A stretch of DNA of 64,000 nucleotides from Spongiivirga citrea (GCF_010671565.1 NZ_JAABOQ010000007.1:124001-188000); one strand, 5' to 3'. Positions 16,054 through 25,479 are shown, numbered from the stretch's first letter. Notes: a model not told the origin generated them from the letters alone. Program-made: numbers and translations.

Positions 16054-17031
16054 ATGAAAGTAGTCGAGCAAATAAAAGCCCCTATTTTAGAAGAAATGGA
16101 ATTGTTTGAGGATAAGTTTTCTCAATCAATGTCATCGAAGGTGGCACTTCTTAATCGAATCACTCATTATATCGTTAATCGAAAAGGGAAGCAAATGCGA
16201 CCTATGTTCGTATTTCTTGTTGCCAAAATGGTTTCTGAAGGCGAAGTAAACGAACGTACCTATCGCGGTGCATCTATCATTGAGCTTATTCATACAGCTA
16301 GTTTAGTACACGATGACATTGTAGACGATAGTAATATGCGTCGCGGATTCTTCTCGATCAATGCTCTTTGGAAGAATAAAATAGCGGTATTAGTAGGTGA
16401 CTATTTGTTTTCAAAAGGTTTATTGGTTTCAGTTGAATATGGTGATTATGATTTGCTACAGATCATCTCCGTTGCCGTAAAAGAAATTAGTGAAGGAGAG
16501 CTATTACAAATCGAAAAAGCTAGGAAACTTGATATTACCGAGGACGTCTATTACGAAATCATTCGCCAAAAAACAGCAACGCTTATTGCTGCTTGCTGTA
16601 GTATGGGAGCCTGCTCTGTAAAACCGGATTCTGATGATGTTGAAACCATGCGAAAGTTTGGTGAACTAATTGGTATTGCCTTTCAAATTAAAGATGACCT
16701 TTTTGATTACGGGGAAGAAAAAATTGGAAAGCCAACGGGTATCGATATCAAAGAGCAAAAAATGACTTTGCCACTTATCTATGCTCTGAACAATTCATCC
16801 TCTAGAGAAAAAAATTGGCTTATAAACTCTATCAAAAACCACAACAAAAATAGAAAGCGTGTTAAAGAAGTTATAGCTTTTGTAAAAGAAAAAGGCGGAC
16901 TAGAATATGCAGTTACCAAAATGCTAGATTATCAAAAAGAAGCACTATCGCTACTAGCACAATATCCTGATTCCATCTATAAAGAAGCGCTTATTCTAAT
17001 GGTCAATTACGTAATTGAAAGAAAGAAGTAA
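16054..17031 (+). CDS. Trans-polyprenyl diphosphate synthase
   Basis: The protein is a class I polyprenyl synthase (325 residues) elongating farnesyl or geranyl diphosphate with isopentenyl diphosphate, probably for the menaquinone side chain. The first aspartate-rich motif is HDDIVDDS and the second is FQIKDDLFDY. The GKQMRP substrate-binding motif is near residue 50. Chain length cannot be predicted reliably. The gene is convergent with a minus-strand gene only 5 bases away and has no obvious terminator of its own. Confidence 0.9.
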   Translation: MKVVEQIKAPILEEMELFEDKFSQSMSSKVALLNRITHYIVNRKGKQMRPMFVFLVAKMVSEGEVNERTYRGASIIELIHTASLVHDDIVDDSNMRRGFFSINALWKNKIAVLVGDYLFSKGLLVSVEYGDYDLLQIISVAVKEISEGELLQIEKARKLDITEDVYYEIIRQKTATLIAACCSMGACSVKPDSDDVETMRKFGELIGIAFQIKDDLFDYGEEKIGKPTGIDIKEQKMTLPLIYALNNSSSREKNWLINSIKNHNKNRKRVKEVIAFVKEKGGLEYAVTKMLDYQKEALSLLAQYPDSIYKEALILMVNYVIERKK

Positions 17032-17036
17032 AGTGT

Positions 17037-17792
17037 CTAATCTTCCCTAAAAATCAATCGTCCGTTAAATATTTCATCAACCTCAATGGTTTCAGGACGA
17101 TTATAACTAATTACATTTCCAACACTTCTAATTGTCCCTGTCAATGATACTTGTGGATTAATAATAATATCATTGCTTCCCCTATGATTTACATTAACTG
17201 CATTGGCAAGAAGGTCTTTTCCTTCAAAACGTCCGTTTCCTGCAACATATTGAATATTCAAACTTTGGGTAGATCCAGAAATAAAACAATTTGACAAATT
17301 GTTAAATACCAGAGTTACAGATTGATTATCAACCTCCAAACGAAAGTCGCCAATGGTCACGCTGTCAGGGAAATTAAAATCCTCTGATATTAAACGAATA
17401 CTTGGATACGTCAAAATACCATCTGACCTTATTTCATATTGAGAAGCTGTTCTTAGTTCTGTGATATTTGGTGCCGAAACGTAGGCAATCGTCGTTCCAA
17501 AACTTCTAAAAGTGTTGCAGCCATTATTATCCGATAAGATCAATTGTCCATCAACCACTTCTGCAGTGATATCACTCAACAAATTTTTCCCTGTTTCAAT
17601 CACCACTTTGGCAGTTGGTTCGTCTTTTAAAACTAGTGTCACATTTTCATTGACTAGTATTCTAGAAAAATCAGCCACAGTAAATTCTTGCCGTACAATA
17701 TCTCCCGTAGTCTGGAAACAATCATTCGCATCTTCATTGTTACAGGCAAAAGTGAACACAGCTATTACAAAAAGATATATTGTTTTTCTCAT
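17037..17792 (-). CDS. GIN-domain (DUF2807) lipoprotein
   Basis: The 251-residue protein has a type II signal peptide with a lipobox ending FAC at about residue 17 and a Bacteroidota-type polar NNED stretch after the cysteine, suggesting outer-membrane export. The rest is a repetitive beta-helix-like domain resembling the head GIN domain (DUF2807): FSRILVNENVTLVLK, EVVDGQLILS, and alternating strands with Asn turns. The role is unknown. It is separated from the upstream gene by a hairpin at 17800-17819. Confidence 0.7.
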   Translation of the reverse strand: MRKTIYLFVIAVFTFACNNEDANDCFQTTGDIVRQEFTVADFSRILVNENVTLVLKDEPTAKVVIETGKNLLSDITAEVVDGQLILSDNNGCNTFRSFGTTIAYVSAPNITELRTASQYEIRSDGILTYPSIRLISEDFNFPDSVTIGDFRLEVDNQSVTLVFNNLSNCFISGSTQSLNIQYVAGNGRFEGKDLLANAVNVNHRGSNDIIINPQVSLTGTIRSVGNVISYNRPETIEVDEIFNGRLIFRED

Positions 17793-17799
17793 GGTAAAG

Positions 17800-17819
17800 A
17801 TTTCCGCCTTCGCGGAAAT
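17800..17819. terminator. Short perfect hairpin (possible terminator or repeat)
   Basis: ATTTCCGC (17800-17807) pairs with GCGGAAAT (17812-17819) around a 4-base loop. It sits between the PagL-like gene and the GIN-domain gene. It lacks a strong T-run on either side. The TTTCCGC/GCGGAAA core resembles a common dispersed hairpin of Flavobacteriia, so it may be a repeat rather than a terminator. Confidence 0.4.
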
Positions 17820-17824
17820 GAAAT

Positions 17825-18916
17825 TTATAATCGTATTCCTATTCCAAACTCAACCGCTTCGGCCTTCGCTGCGTGTGATTTTAATGTCATCGCCGCAAAA
17901 ATTTTATCATTAAAATAATGCTTTAGTCCTATTCTAATATACGTTCTCCCTTCAAAATCGAACGGATAATATACGTAATATCCATACTGAGTGACAACTG
18001 AAAACTTACTAATAAACAACTCATGACCGGCAAAAACACCCACCCGTTTAAAGTCTTCATTGCCTTCAAGTTCATCTTCTGGAAATGCAACAAAACGATA
18101 TCTTATATATTCTTTTAAAAAATTAGAATAAAAAACGTCAGTCCCTAGTTGAAAGGCACTTTTATGATTAATCCGTTTATCAGCATAAAATGAAAATATA
18201 TAAAACGGGAATTGTCCACTTCCTATTACATCACTTTCGTTAATTCCACTTCTAAAGACGGCATTAAATTTTATAGGTTGCGTAAATTTCTTGTCTTCTT
18301 CACTCTGGATAAAATCTGTATCAGTTTCATCAGTATTATAAGTCAGTCCAACATTAAATGTGATAGAATTAATACTTGTATTTGGTGCCTTTACATTGGC
18401 ATTGGAGTTATGGATTAACGACAATCCTGCTTGCAATCCGATGCGATTGAAAAGACGTTCCTTTTTATAGTTGAGCATCAAATAAGTACTACTCAAAACT
18501 CTAGAACCATAGGCTATATTTCTAAAGTTCGTGTCTCGATCATACGGATTAGTACTATAACTTAATCCTTGACCTATTCTCAGAATAATATTTCTTTTGA
18601 AGAAGTAAAAATTAGCATGACCATAAAGAGAATACGTATCCCCCAGAATATCATTTTTCAGATCTTGATAAGCGAAAGAAACGCCATAATCAGGATAGCC
18701 ATATCGTTCTTGCCAAGCTTTTTTACCAAAAGTTTTTTTATTCCAACTAGCGATAAAACCTGAAGGATGTCCATCTATTAAATGAAGAATATCGTCATTG
18801 TGTCGAGCAATATTTCCTTTGAAATAGTTTATATCAAAATAGGAGTTTGTTCTATCCTCTTGAGAAAAAACAAGAGAAGTAAACAGGCATAAAAAGTAAG
18901 ACAGGTATTGCTTCAT
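17825..18916 (-). CDS. Acyloxyacyl hydrolase / PagL-like outer-membrane lipid A deacylase
   Basis: The 363-residue exported protein has a signal peptide (YFLCLFTSLVFSQ) and many amphipathic strands. It resembles the lipid A 3-O-deacylase (PagL) family: the strand GLQAGLSLIHNSNANVKAPN contains the HxSN-type catalytic His-Ser region followed by an Asn. The C-terminus ends in a basic aromatic strand (VEFGIGIRL), as in beta-barrels. It probably trims lipid A acyl chains in the outer membrane. Activity is inferred from the motif. Confidence 0.7.
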   Translation of the reverse strand: MKQYLSYFLCLFTSLVFSQEDRTNSYFDINYFKGNIARHNDDILHLIDGHPSGFIASWNKKTFGKKAWQERYGYPDYGVSFAYQDLKNDILGDTYSLYGHANFYFFKRNIILRIGQGLSYSTNPYDRDTNFRNIAYGSRVLSSTYLMLNYKKERLFNRIGLQAGLSLIHNSNANVKAPNTSINSITFNVGLTYNTDETDTDFIQSEEDKKFTQPIKFNAVFRSGINESDVIGSGQFPFYIFSFYADKRINHKSAFQLGTDVFYSNFLKEYIRYRFVAFPEDELEGNEDFKRVGVFAGHELFISKFSVVTQYGYYVYYPFDFEGRTYIRIGLKHYFNDKIFAAMTLKSHAAKAEAVEFGIGIRL

Positions 18917-18988
18917 AGCGAAGCGTTAAAAGTAAACAAAATGCCTATTATAATTTATGATATAACAAAAACTTACTGCAGAATTATA

Positions 18989-19942
18989 CTAAAAAACCTC
19001 CTTTGCGATTGCTTGTATATTGCTAGATTTTCCCATAGAGTAATAATGCAAAACCGGCACACCTGCTGCCATAAGCTCTTTAGACTGCTCTATGGCAAAT
19101 TCAACACCTACTTGTCTCGCATCGGTATTGGTCTTACATTTTTCAACCTCTTTCACTAAGGCATCTGGCATATCTAATTTGAATACTTGTGGTAACAGTT
19201 GTAAATGTCTTTTTACCGCTAGTGGTTTTATTCCTGGAATTATTGGAACCGTAACACCAGCTTTCCTAGCATTCTCAACAAAATTGAAATAACGTTTATT
19301 ATCAAAAAACATCTGTGTCACAACATAATCTGCTCCCGCATCTACCTTTTGCTTTAATCGGCGTATATCCGCATCCATCGAAGGGGCTTCCATATGTTTT
19401 TCCGGATATCCTGCTACACCAATACAAAAATCAGATTTGTTATCAGTTTCTACTACTTCGTGCAAAAATTGACCGTTATTCATATTGACAATCTGCTCTA
19501 CTAGATCACTTGCATAACAATGGCCGCCATTTGTAGGTTTAAAATACTTTTCCTCTTTCATAGCATCTCCACGAAGTGCCATCACATTTTCAATTCCTAG
19601 ATAATGACAATCGACCAATAAATATTCCGTTTCCTCTTTAGTAAAACCACCACATAGTACGTGAGGAATGGTATCTACATCATATTTATGAGTTATTGAG
19701 GCACAAATACCTACGGAACCAGGACGCATTCGAGTAAGTTTTTTGTCTAAAAGTCCATCTCTGTCAATATAAATGTATTCCTCTCGCGAAGTGGTTACAT
19801 CAATAAACGGAGGTTTAAACTCCATTAACGGATCGATGTTATCATACAATTCCTGAATGCTTCTTCCTTTTTGCGGGGGGATCAATTCAAATGAGAACAA
19901 TGTTTTACCCTTTGCTTCTTTTATGTGTTCTGTTACCTTCAT
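18989..19942 (-). CDS. metF: 5,10-methylenetetrahydrofolate reductase
   Basis: MetF makes 5-methyltetrahydrofolate, the methyl donor for methionine synthase. The 317-residue TIM-barrel flavoprotein carries FSFELIPPQKG (catalytic Glu), VTTSREEY, ALRGDAMKEEKYF and CIGVAGYPEKHMEAP, with FAD-binding residues in VTQMFFDNKRYFNFV. It begins 33 bases after metH2 and is the last gene of the SAM riboswitch-controlled metH operon, so methyl-donor supply and use are regulated together. Confidence 0.93.
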   Translation of the reverse strand: MKVTEHIKEAKGKTLFSFELIPPQKGRSIQELYDNIDPLMEFKPPFIDVTTSREEYIYIDRDGLLDKKLTRMRPGSVGICASITHKYDVDTIPHVLCGGFTKEETEYLLVDCHYLGIENVMALRGDAMKEEKYFKPTNGGHCYASDLVEQIVNMNNGQFLHEVVETDNKSDFCIGVAGYPEKHMEAPSMDADIRRLKQKVDAGADYVVTQMFFDNKRYFNFVENARKAGVTVPIIPGIKPLAVKRHLQLLPQVFKLDMPDALVKEVEKCKTNTDARQVGVEFAIEQSKELMAAGVPVLHYYSMGKSSNIQAIAKEVF

Positions 19943-19975
19943 TGTGATATGCAGTGCAACTTATAATTGCAGGTT

Positions 19976-22681
19976 TTATTCAGTTAGATTAGGATTAAGC
20001 CATTTTCTGGCAGTTTCCAAATCGATATTTTTACGTTTACTATAGTCTTTAAGTTGATCTTCAGTTATTTTTCCCAGTCCGAAATACCGTGCTTCTGGAT
20101 TAGCAAAGTAGTAGCCTGAAACTGAAGCAGCTGGCCACATGGCCAAACTTTCTGTTAACTCCACTCCAATATTTTCCTTCACATTTAGCAGCTTCCAAAT
20201 AGTTTCTTTTTCTAAATGATCGGGACAGGCAGGATAACCTGGCGCCGGGCGAATTCCTTTATAACTTTCTTTGATTAATTCTTCATTACTTAAAGTTTCT
20301 TCTGGTGAGTAACTCCAATACTCCTTTCTTATCTTTTCATGAAGAAACTCGGCATAAGCCTCTGCCAAACGATCTGCTAATGCTTTTATCATAATAGAAT
20401 TATAATCGTCATGAGCAGCTTCATATTTAGCGGCTAGTTCTTGTGTACCAAACCCAGTTGATACACAAAAACTCCCTATATAATCTTGTTTTCCGGTTTC
20501 TTTTGGAGCAATAAAATCTGCCAAGGCAAAACTTGGTTTTCCTTCTCGTTTTTTAAGCTGCTGACGGAGTGTTCTGAAAATGAATCTTTCATCTAAGCCT
20601 AAACCTCTCGACTCCGCTCTAGGTGACTTGGAAATGTTTACTTCAATGTCGTCATCATTAATCATGTTAGCTGGAAAAATACCAAAGACCGCTTTTGCTT
20701 TTAGTTGTTTTTTAGAGACAACCTGCTCCAACATTTCTTGCGCATCTTTGAACAAGCTTGTTGCTTGCTCACCAACCACTTCATCAGTCAAAATATCTGG
20801 ATATTTTCCATGTAAATCCCATGACCGGAAAAATGGGCTCCAGTCGATATACGGTAATAGTTCTCCTAAATCTTGATCATGTATAACTTGAACACCTTCT
20901 AGATTGGGTTTTGTAGGTTCAAAAGAATTCCAATCGATCTGAAATTTTCGTTTCCGTGCTTCTGTTATACTTATATACTCTTTTCGTTTTCCTCTGGTTA
21001 AGAACTGTTCACGAAACTTTTCGTATTCCTCGCGTATTTGAACCTTAAAATCCCCATTATTTTCCTGTAAAAGGTTCCCTACCACTGTTACGGCCCTTGA
21101 GGCATCGTTTACATGTACTACAGTATTAGAATATTTCGGCTCGATCTTAACCGCTGTATGGGCTCGCGATGTAGTTGCTCCGCCAATTAATAAAGGGATA
21201 TCTAAATCATTTTTCTCCATCTGATCTGCTAGATATACCATTTCGTCAAGCGATGGTGTTATCAAGCCGCTTAATCCAATTGCATCTACCTTCTCTTCGA
21301 TCGCGGCTTGAATTATTTTTTCAGGCGGAACCATTACACCAAGATCAATGATTTCATAGTTATTGCAGGCTAGCACAACCCCGACTATATTTTTTCCTAT
21401 GTCGTGAACATCACCTTTTACAGTGGCGAGAAGAATCTTACCTACAGCTCCTGAAGAACCATCCTTTTGAGCTTCAATAAAGGGATTTAAATAGGCCACA
21501 GCCTTTTTCATTACTCTTGCTGATTTAACCACCTGTGGCAAGAACATTTTTCCGCTTCCAAATAAATCCCCAACTACATTCATACCTGTCATTAAATGCC
21601 CTTCAATTACTTGAATGGGCCTATCGACTGACAGACGTGCTTCCTCAATATCTTCTAGTATAAACTCATCAATACCTTTTACCAAAGAATGTGTAATTCT
21701 TGATTGGAGTTCTTCTGATCGCCACTCCAATTTTTTGGTATCATCTTCCCTTTTATTTCCCTTTACAGTTTCGGCAAAATCTAATAAACGCTCAGTTGCA
21801 TCATCTCTTCTATCTAGTAAGACATCTTCAACATGATCTAAAAGATCCTTAGGAATTTCGTCATACACTTCTAGCATTGCTGGATTAACGATACCCATAT
21901 TCATCCCGTTTTTAATGGCATGATATAAGAAAGAAGAATGCATTGCTTCTCTTACGGCATTATTACCTCTAAAAGAAAATGACACATTGCTCACCCCGCC
22001 ACTTACATTGGCATATGGCAGATTTTCGCGAATCCATTTTGTGGCATTAAAAAAGTCGAGTGCGTTTTTTCGATGCTCTTCCATTCCCGTAGCCACAGGA
22101 AATATATTCGGATCGAAAATGATGTCCTGAGGAGGAAATTTTACTTGATTGACTAATATGTTATACGACCGCTCACAAATCTCAACACGACGTTCATAAT
22201 TATCGGCTTGACCATCTTCATCAAATGCCATTACTATAACGGCAGCGCCATATCTTTTTACTAAAGTTGCTTGGCGAATGAACTCTTCTTCTCCTCCTTT
22301 TAAGCTTATTGAATTCACAACACATTTTCCCTGAACCACCTTTAAGCCAGCCTCAATGATTTCCCATTTAGAACTATCGATCATAATAGGAACTCGAGCA
22401 ATGTCAGGTTCCGCAGCAATAAGATTAAGAAACTTAGTCATGGCATAAACTCCATCTAACATTCCTTCATCCATATTTACGTCGATGATCTGCGCCCCAC
22501 CATCAACTTGATGTCTTGCAACTTCTAGTGCCTCATCATATTTTTCTTCTTTTATTAAACGAAGAAATTTACGCGAACCCGTAACGTTCGTACGCTCACC
22601 AACATTGACGAAATTGCTTTCTGGAGTTACGATAAGTGGCTCAAGACCAGATAATGTTAAGTATTTATGTTGTTTGCTCAT
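19976..22681 (-). CDS. metH: Methionine synthase, folate/B12/activation domains (C-terminal half of split MetH)
   Basis: This 901-residue protein corresponds to the C-terminal three quarters of cobalamin-dependent methionine synthase. It contains a pterin-binding TIM barrel (about 10-290, with [14 protein letters not shown]), a helical cap and B12-binding Rossmann domain (about 320-520, [11 protein letters not shown] at about 422) and an activation domain (about 600-890, with [12 protein letters not shown] binding SAM). The homocysteine domain is a separate gene upstream. Residues 686-693 (SPRAESRG), in the activation domain before FIFRTLRQQ, are encoded by a copy of a dispersed palindromic repeat and appear to be an in-frame insertion. 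The ATG shares one base with the upstream TAA. Confidence 0.93.
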   Translation of the reverse strand: MSKQHKYLTLSGLEPLIVTPESNFVNVGERTNVTGSRKFLRLIKEEKYDEALEVARHQVDGGAQIIDVNMDEGMLDGVYAMTKFLNLIAAEPDIARVPIMIDSSKWEIIEAGLKVVQGKCVVNSISLKGGEEEFIRQATLVKRYGAAVIVMAFDEDGQADNYERRVEICERSYNILVNQVKFPPQDIIFDPNIFPVATGMEEHRKNALDFFNATKWIRENLPYANVSGGVSNVSFSFRGNNAVREAMHSSFLYHAIKNGMNMGIVNPAMLEVYDEIPKDLLDHVEDVLLDRRDDATERLLDFAETVKGNKREDDTKKLEWRSEELQSRITHSLVKGIDEFILEDIEEARLSVDRPIQVIEGHLMTGMNVVGDLFGSGKMFLPQVVKSARVMKKAVAYLNPFIEAQKDGSSGAVGKILLATVKGDVHDIGKNIVGVVLACNNYEIIDLGVMVPPEKIIQAAIEEKVDAIGLSGLITPSLDEMVYLADQMEKNDLDIPLLIGGATTSRAHTAVKIEPKYSNTVVHVNDASRAVTVVGNLLQENNGDFKVQIREEYEKFREQFLTRGKRKEYISITEARKRKFQIDWNSFEPTKPNLEGVQVIHDQDLGELLPYIDWSPFFRSWDLHGKYPDILTDEVVGEQATSLFKDAQEMLEQVVSKKQLKAKAVFGIFPANMINDDDIEVNISKSPRAESRGLGLDERFIFRTLRQQLKKREGKPSFALADFIAPKETGKQDYIGSFCVSTGFGTQELAAKYEAAHDDYNSIMIKALADRLAEAYAEFLHEKIRKEYWSYSPEETLSNEELIKESYKGIRPAPGYPACPDHLEKETIWKLLNVKENIGVELTESLAMWPAASVSGYYFANPEARYFGLGKITEDQLKDYSKRKNIDLETARKWLNPNLTE
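20603..20627 (-). repeat. Dispersed repeat copy inside metH coding sequence
   Basis: These 25 bases differ from the intergenic sequence at 32337-32361 at only two positions (C/G and T/G). The unit contains an imperfect palindrome (ACCT, TCGA ... TCGA, GGT). In the metH frame it encodes SPRAESRG. It does not break the reading frame. Confidence 0.7.
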
Positions 22682-22962
22682 TAACTATAATGTTCTACTA
22701 TGGGAAAAGGCTCATAAAAATGATGTAATAACGATTTCCACTCTTGATATTCACTTGACTTTCTAAAACCTATTTCATGATGTTCAATAGTTTCCCAATT
22801 CACCAATAAAACGTACTTATCAGATTTTTCCATACATTTTTTTAGCTCATGAGAAATATACCCTTTCATTGATGAAATGATTTTCTTCGCTTTTTCGAAT
22901 GCCAATTCAAAATCCCCAGATAAGCCAGGTTTTATATTTAGTATTGCTACTTCTAAAATCAT
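22681..22962 (-). CDS. ABM-fold (antibiotic biosynthesis monooxygenase-like) small protein
   Basis: The 93-residue protein has the compact ferredoxin-like pattern of the ABM superfamily ([25 protein letters not shown]..., central [27 protein letters not shown]-terminal [14 protein letters not shown]). Members include monooxygenases, haem-degrading enzymes and many small proteins of unknown role. It is inserted between the two halves of methionine synthase, with a 1-base stop/start overlap to metH2 and a 1-base gap after metH1. It is therefore coexpressed under SAM control. Its role in methionine synthesis, if any, is unknown. Confidence 0.8.
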   Translation of the reverse strand: MILEVAILNIKPGLSGDFELAFEKAKKIISSMKGYISHELKKCMEKSDKYVLLVNWETIEHHEIGFRKSSEYQEWKSLLHHFYEPFPIVEHYS

Positions 22963-22963
22963 T

Positions 22964-23965
22964 TTAAACTGCTAAATTGATTTGTCTTGGCTCATATTTT
23001 GAAGCTACTTCTGCGATTAGCTGTATATGATCTGGGGTGGTCCCACAGCACCCCCCAATAATATTTATAAGATCATCTTTTAGGTAACTCTCAATCAAAG
23101 ACTGCATTTCCTCTGGAGTTTGGTCATATTCCCCAAACGCATTTGGCAAACCGGCGTTAGGATGTGCCGAGGTAAAGAATTCTGTTTCCTTTGACAATCT
23201 GCTTAAATATGGTTTCAATTGATCAGCACCTAAAGCACAGTTAAAACCAACACTTAAAATTGGAATATGAGAAATGGAAATTAAAAATGCCTCGACAGTC
23301 TGCCCAGATAACGTTCTCCCAGAAGCATCCGTAATTGTACCGCTTACCATAACTGGAATATCGATTCCTTTTTCTTCTTTTACTTCCTCAATTGCAAATA
23401 AGGCGGCTTTAGCATTTAAAGTGTCAAATATGGTTTCAACCAAAAGAATATCAGCACCCCCATCTACCAACGCTTCGACTTGTTGTTTATAAGCAATTCG
23501 TAGCTCATCAAAAGTCACTGCACGAAAGCCTGGATCATTTACATCTGGCGACATACTAGCAGTTCTATTTGTTGGTCCAATTGAGCCAGCAACAAAACGA
23601 GGTTTGTTTGGTTCTCTCGCTGTAAATTCGTCTGCTACCTCTTTTGCAATTTTTGCAGATTGGTAATTGAGTTCATATACCAATTCTTCCATGCCGTAAT
23701 CGGCCATTGCGATTGTGGTTCCCGAAAACGTATTGGTCTCTACAATATCCGCGCCAGCTTCATAATAGGCAGCATGTACTTCTTTTACCGCTTTAGGTTG
23801 TGTTATTGATAGTAGGTCATTATTTCCTTTTAAAGGTGATTTCCAATCTTTAAATCGCTCACCACGAAAGTCTTCTTCTTCAAATTTATAACGTTGAAGC
23901 ATCGTACCCATCGCTCCATCCAATACCAATATTCGTTTTTGTATTTCTTCTTTTATGTCAATCAT
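22964..23965 (-). CDS. metH: Homocysteine S-methyltransferase domain (N-terminal part of split MetH)
   Basis: This 333-residue TIM-barrel protein is the homocysteine-binding module of methionine synthase. The start [25 protein letters not shown] is MetH-like. The three zinc-binding cysteines appear in FNCALG (about residue 242) and GGCCGT (about 305-310). It must act together with the separate 901-residue protein two genes downstream, which holds the folate and cobalamin domains. Splitting at this boundary is common in Bacteroidota. Transcription begins far upstream and passes through a SAM-I riboswitch (24138-24237). Confidence 0.92.
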   Translation of the reverse strand: MIDIKEEIQKRILVLDGAMGTMLQRYKFEEEDFRGERFKDWKSPLKGNNDLLSITQPKAVKEVHAAYYEAGADIVETNTFSGTTIAMADYGMEELVYELNYQSAKIAKEVADEFTAREPNKPRFVAGSIGPTNRTASMSPDVNDPGFRAVTFDELRIAYKQQVEALVDGGADILLVETIFDTLNAKAALFAIEEVKEEKGIDIPVMVSGTITDASGRTLSGQTVEAFLISISHIPILSVGFNCALGADQLKPYLSRLSKETEFFTSAHPNAGLPNAFGEYDQTPEEMQSLIESYLKDDLINIIGGCCGTTPDHIQLIAEVASKYEPRQINLAV

Positions 23966-23981
23966 TTTTCCTTTTTAGATC

Positions 23982-24083
23982 GCGTTAGGGATTGCAGCGG
24001 TTACCCCGCAGGTTTTGCCTTAGAAAAACTGAGAGGTAAGAACGGAAAGCCCTGTCATGACTTTTTCAGTCATGAAACGCCCA
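23982..24083 (+). ncRNA. Structured RNA element resembling Flavo-1, antisense in the metH leader
   Basis: The plus strand folds into an outer stem GCGTT (23982-23986)/AACGC (24076-24080) and a second stem AGGG (23987-23990)/CCCT (24050-24053). Three inner hairpins follow: GCGG/CCGC near 23997-24009, TTGCC..GGTAA with TTAG/CTGA inside near 24015-24038, and a perfect TCATGACT/AGTCATGA at 24055-24075. The opening GTTAGGGATTGCAGCGG and the GGAAAGCCC block recur, as I remember, between genes of many Flavobacteriia and may be the Flavo-1 RNA motif. The family name is from memory. No promoter for it was identified. Confidence 0.5.
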
Positions 24084-24137
24084 AAATAATATCAAGAAAT
24101 TGTAAAAGAATAAACTGTAGACGACAATGTCTTTGCT

Positions 24138-24237
24138 GTTATCTTTCCATACACAGTACGGTAGAACGTAGCACCTTCTCCTAGAGGAGGGTTGCTAAGG
24201 TTTAAACGGGTCTAATCCCTACACCTTTCCCAATAAC
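24138..24237 (-). promoter_or_regulatory. SAM-I (S-box) riboswitch upstream of metH1
   Basis: The minus strand carries the S-box core: GGGATTAGACCCG, AAACCTTAGCAACC and AAGGTGCTA. The closing P1 helix is GTTATT (24237-24232) with GATAAC (24143-24138). These are the conserved blocks of SAM-I aptamers that bind S-adenosylmethionine. It precedes the metH1, ABM, metH2 and metF operon. The expression platform is not obvious. The 155 bases between the aptamer and the ATG contain the antisense Flavo-1-like element and no classic terminator with a T-run. Confidence 0.88.
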
Positions 24238-24261
24238 TTTTGATTTGTAAATGAACTGGCG

Positions 24262-24293
24262 CAAATATAGGTTGCATTTGTCTGGTGCGCAAA
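24262..24293 (-). promoter_or_regulatory. Promoter of the metH operon (TTTG, 20 bp, TATATTTG)
   Basis: On the minus strand TTTG (24293-24290) and a perfect TATATTTG (24269-24262) are 20 bases apart. The predicted start near 24257 lies 20 bases before the SAM-I P1 helix, as expected for a riboswitch-led transcript. Confidence 0.7.
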
Positions 24294-24370
24294 TGAGATG
24301 TTGATAAAAATGCGAGATATCTTTTAAGGATGCGATAAATCTAGTTGTTCAAGTTTTTGAAAAAAAACTT

Positions 24371-24411
24371 CGCCCGTCTCAATTGCTATTGGGCTCTCCT
24401 CAAGGAGACTG
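24371..24411 (-). terminator. Terminator region of the ferredoxin-NADP reductase gene, with a palindromic repeat relic
   Basis: Directly after the stop codon, TCTCCT/AGGAGA (24395-24408) forms a hairpin related to the repeats at 719-925. It is followed on the minus strand by GCCC..GGGC (24394 to 24371), GAAG and a run of eight T. This probably ends the long sulfur operon. The rest of the gap up to 24262 shows nothing further. Confidence 0.6.
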
Positions 24412-24423
24412 TTTTTAAGTCAA

Positions 24424-25479
24424 TTAACTAATAGCTTTTACCACTTCTTTTTTGGCTTCTTTTTTTGTTCCATCGAAACCACTAACCCCACTTACGGTTG
24501 TGTACTTCATGACATAGCGTTTTCCCGGATTAATACGTTGATAAGCGCTCTGACACATAATTGCAGCTTCGTGAAAACCGGATAAAATAAGCTTTAGTTT
24601 TCCTTTGTAAGTATTAACATCCCCTATGGCATAAATACCTGGAATGTTAGTTTGGTAGTCATATGAATTATCCACTTTTATGGCATTTTTTTCGATTTCT
24701 AATCCCCAATTTGCAATGGGACCTAATTTAGGAGAAAGCCCGAATAGTGGAATGAAATAATCGGTTTCGATATGAGATTCACCGTTTTTAAGATGCTTTA
24801 TAGTAACTGCCTCTAACTCATTCTTACCATGTAGATGTTTAACCTCGGCTTCAGTCACTAATTCTATCTTGCCTAACTTCGATAGCTCTGCAACTTTTTC
24901 AACTGAATCTAAAGCTCCTCGGAATTCATTACGACGGTGTACCAAATAGACTTCAGAAGCTATATTAGCCAAATAAATGGACCAGTCAAGTGCCGAATCA
25001 CCTCCACCAGCAATAACCACTCTTTTATCACGATACACTTCTGGATCACGAATGATGTAGGCAACGCCTTTATCTTCATACTCAGTGATATTTTCAATAG
25101 GTGGTTTTCTTGGTTCGAATGATCCCAATCCTCCTGCTATGGCAATTACCGGTGCCTTATGCTGCGTTCCTTTGTTTGTTGTGACCACAAAGGCGTCGTC
25201 TTCTAATTTTTCAATTGTTTCTGCTCGTTCGCCAAGTGTAAATCCTGGCTCAAACGACTTGATTTGCTCCATTAAATTATCGACTAATTCGCCAGCGTTA
25301 ATCTCTGGAAATCCTGGAATATCGTAAATAGGCTTTTTAGGATAAATCTCAGCTAGTTGCCCACCTGGTTGGGGTAATGCATCTATCAAATGGGTTTTTA
25401 GTTTTAATAAACCTGCTTCGAATACAGTAAATAGTCCTGTTGGACCAGCTCCGATGATGAGTATATCTGTTTTGATCAT
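24424..25479 (-). CDS. Ferredoxin-NADP reductase, thioredoxin reductase-like (type 2)
   Basis: The 351-residue flavoprotein has an FAD motif (GAGPTGLFTVFEAG, about 8-21), GGQLAEIYPKKPIYDIPGFPEI, an NADP motif (IAGGGDSALDW) and a C-terminal FAD GD motif (YAIGDVNTY). It resembles thioredoxin reductase but has no CxxC, as in bacterial YumC-type ferredoxin-NADP reductases. At the end of the sulfur operon, 65 bases after the siroheme gene, it probably reduces ferredoxin for sulfite reductase. That partnership is inferred from context. Confidence 0.85.
   Translation of the reverse strand: MIKTDILIIGAGPTGLFTVFEAGLLKLKTHLIDALPQPGGQLAEIYPKKPIYDIPGFPEINAGELVDNLMEQIKSFEPGFTLGERAETIEKLEDDAFVVTTNKGTQHKAPVIAIAGGLGSFEPRKPPIENITEYEDKGVAYIIRDPEVYRDKRVVIAGGGDSALDWSIYLANIASEVYLVHRRNEFRGALDSVEKVAELSKLGKIELVTEAEVKHLHGKNELEAVTIKHLKNGESHIETDYFIPLFGLSPKLGPIANWGLEIEKNAIKVDNSYDYQTNIPGIYAIGDVNTYKGKLKLILSGFHEAAIMCQSAYQRINPGKRYVMKYTTVSGVSGFDGTKKEAKKEVVKAIS

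Noticed and set aside
20600-20630. Suspected frameshift or sequencing error in metH2 at the unusual SPRAESRG segment
   Set aside because: The reading frame continues normally on both sides, and the nucleotide match to an intergenic repeat explains the segment as an in-frame insertion.
20580-20876. A 98-codon plus-strand frame opposite metH2
   Set aside because: It is a shadow of the strongly supported metH2 reading frame and contains the repeat by chance.
22681-23965. Split methionine synthase interpreted as a broken gene
   Set aside because: Both parts have clean starts, domain boundaries at the expected place and an intact operon. The split form is common in Bacteroidota.
24055-24075. Perfect TCATGACT hairpin as the terminator of the metH riboswitch
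   Set aside because: No T-run follows on the minus strand, and the hairpin is better explained as part of the plus-strand structured element.
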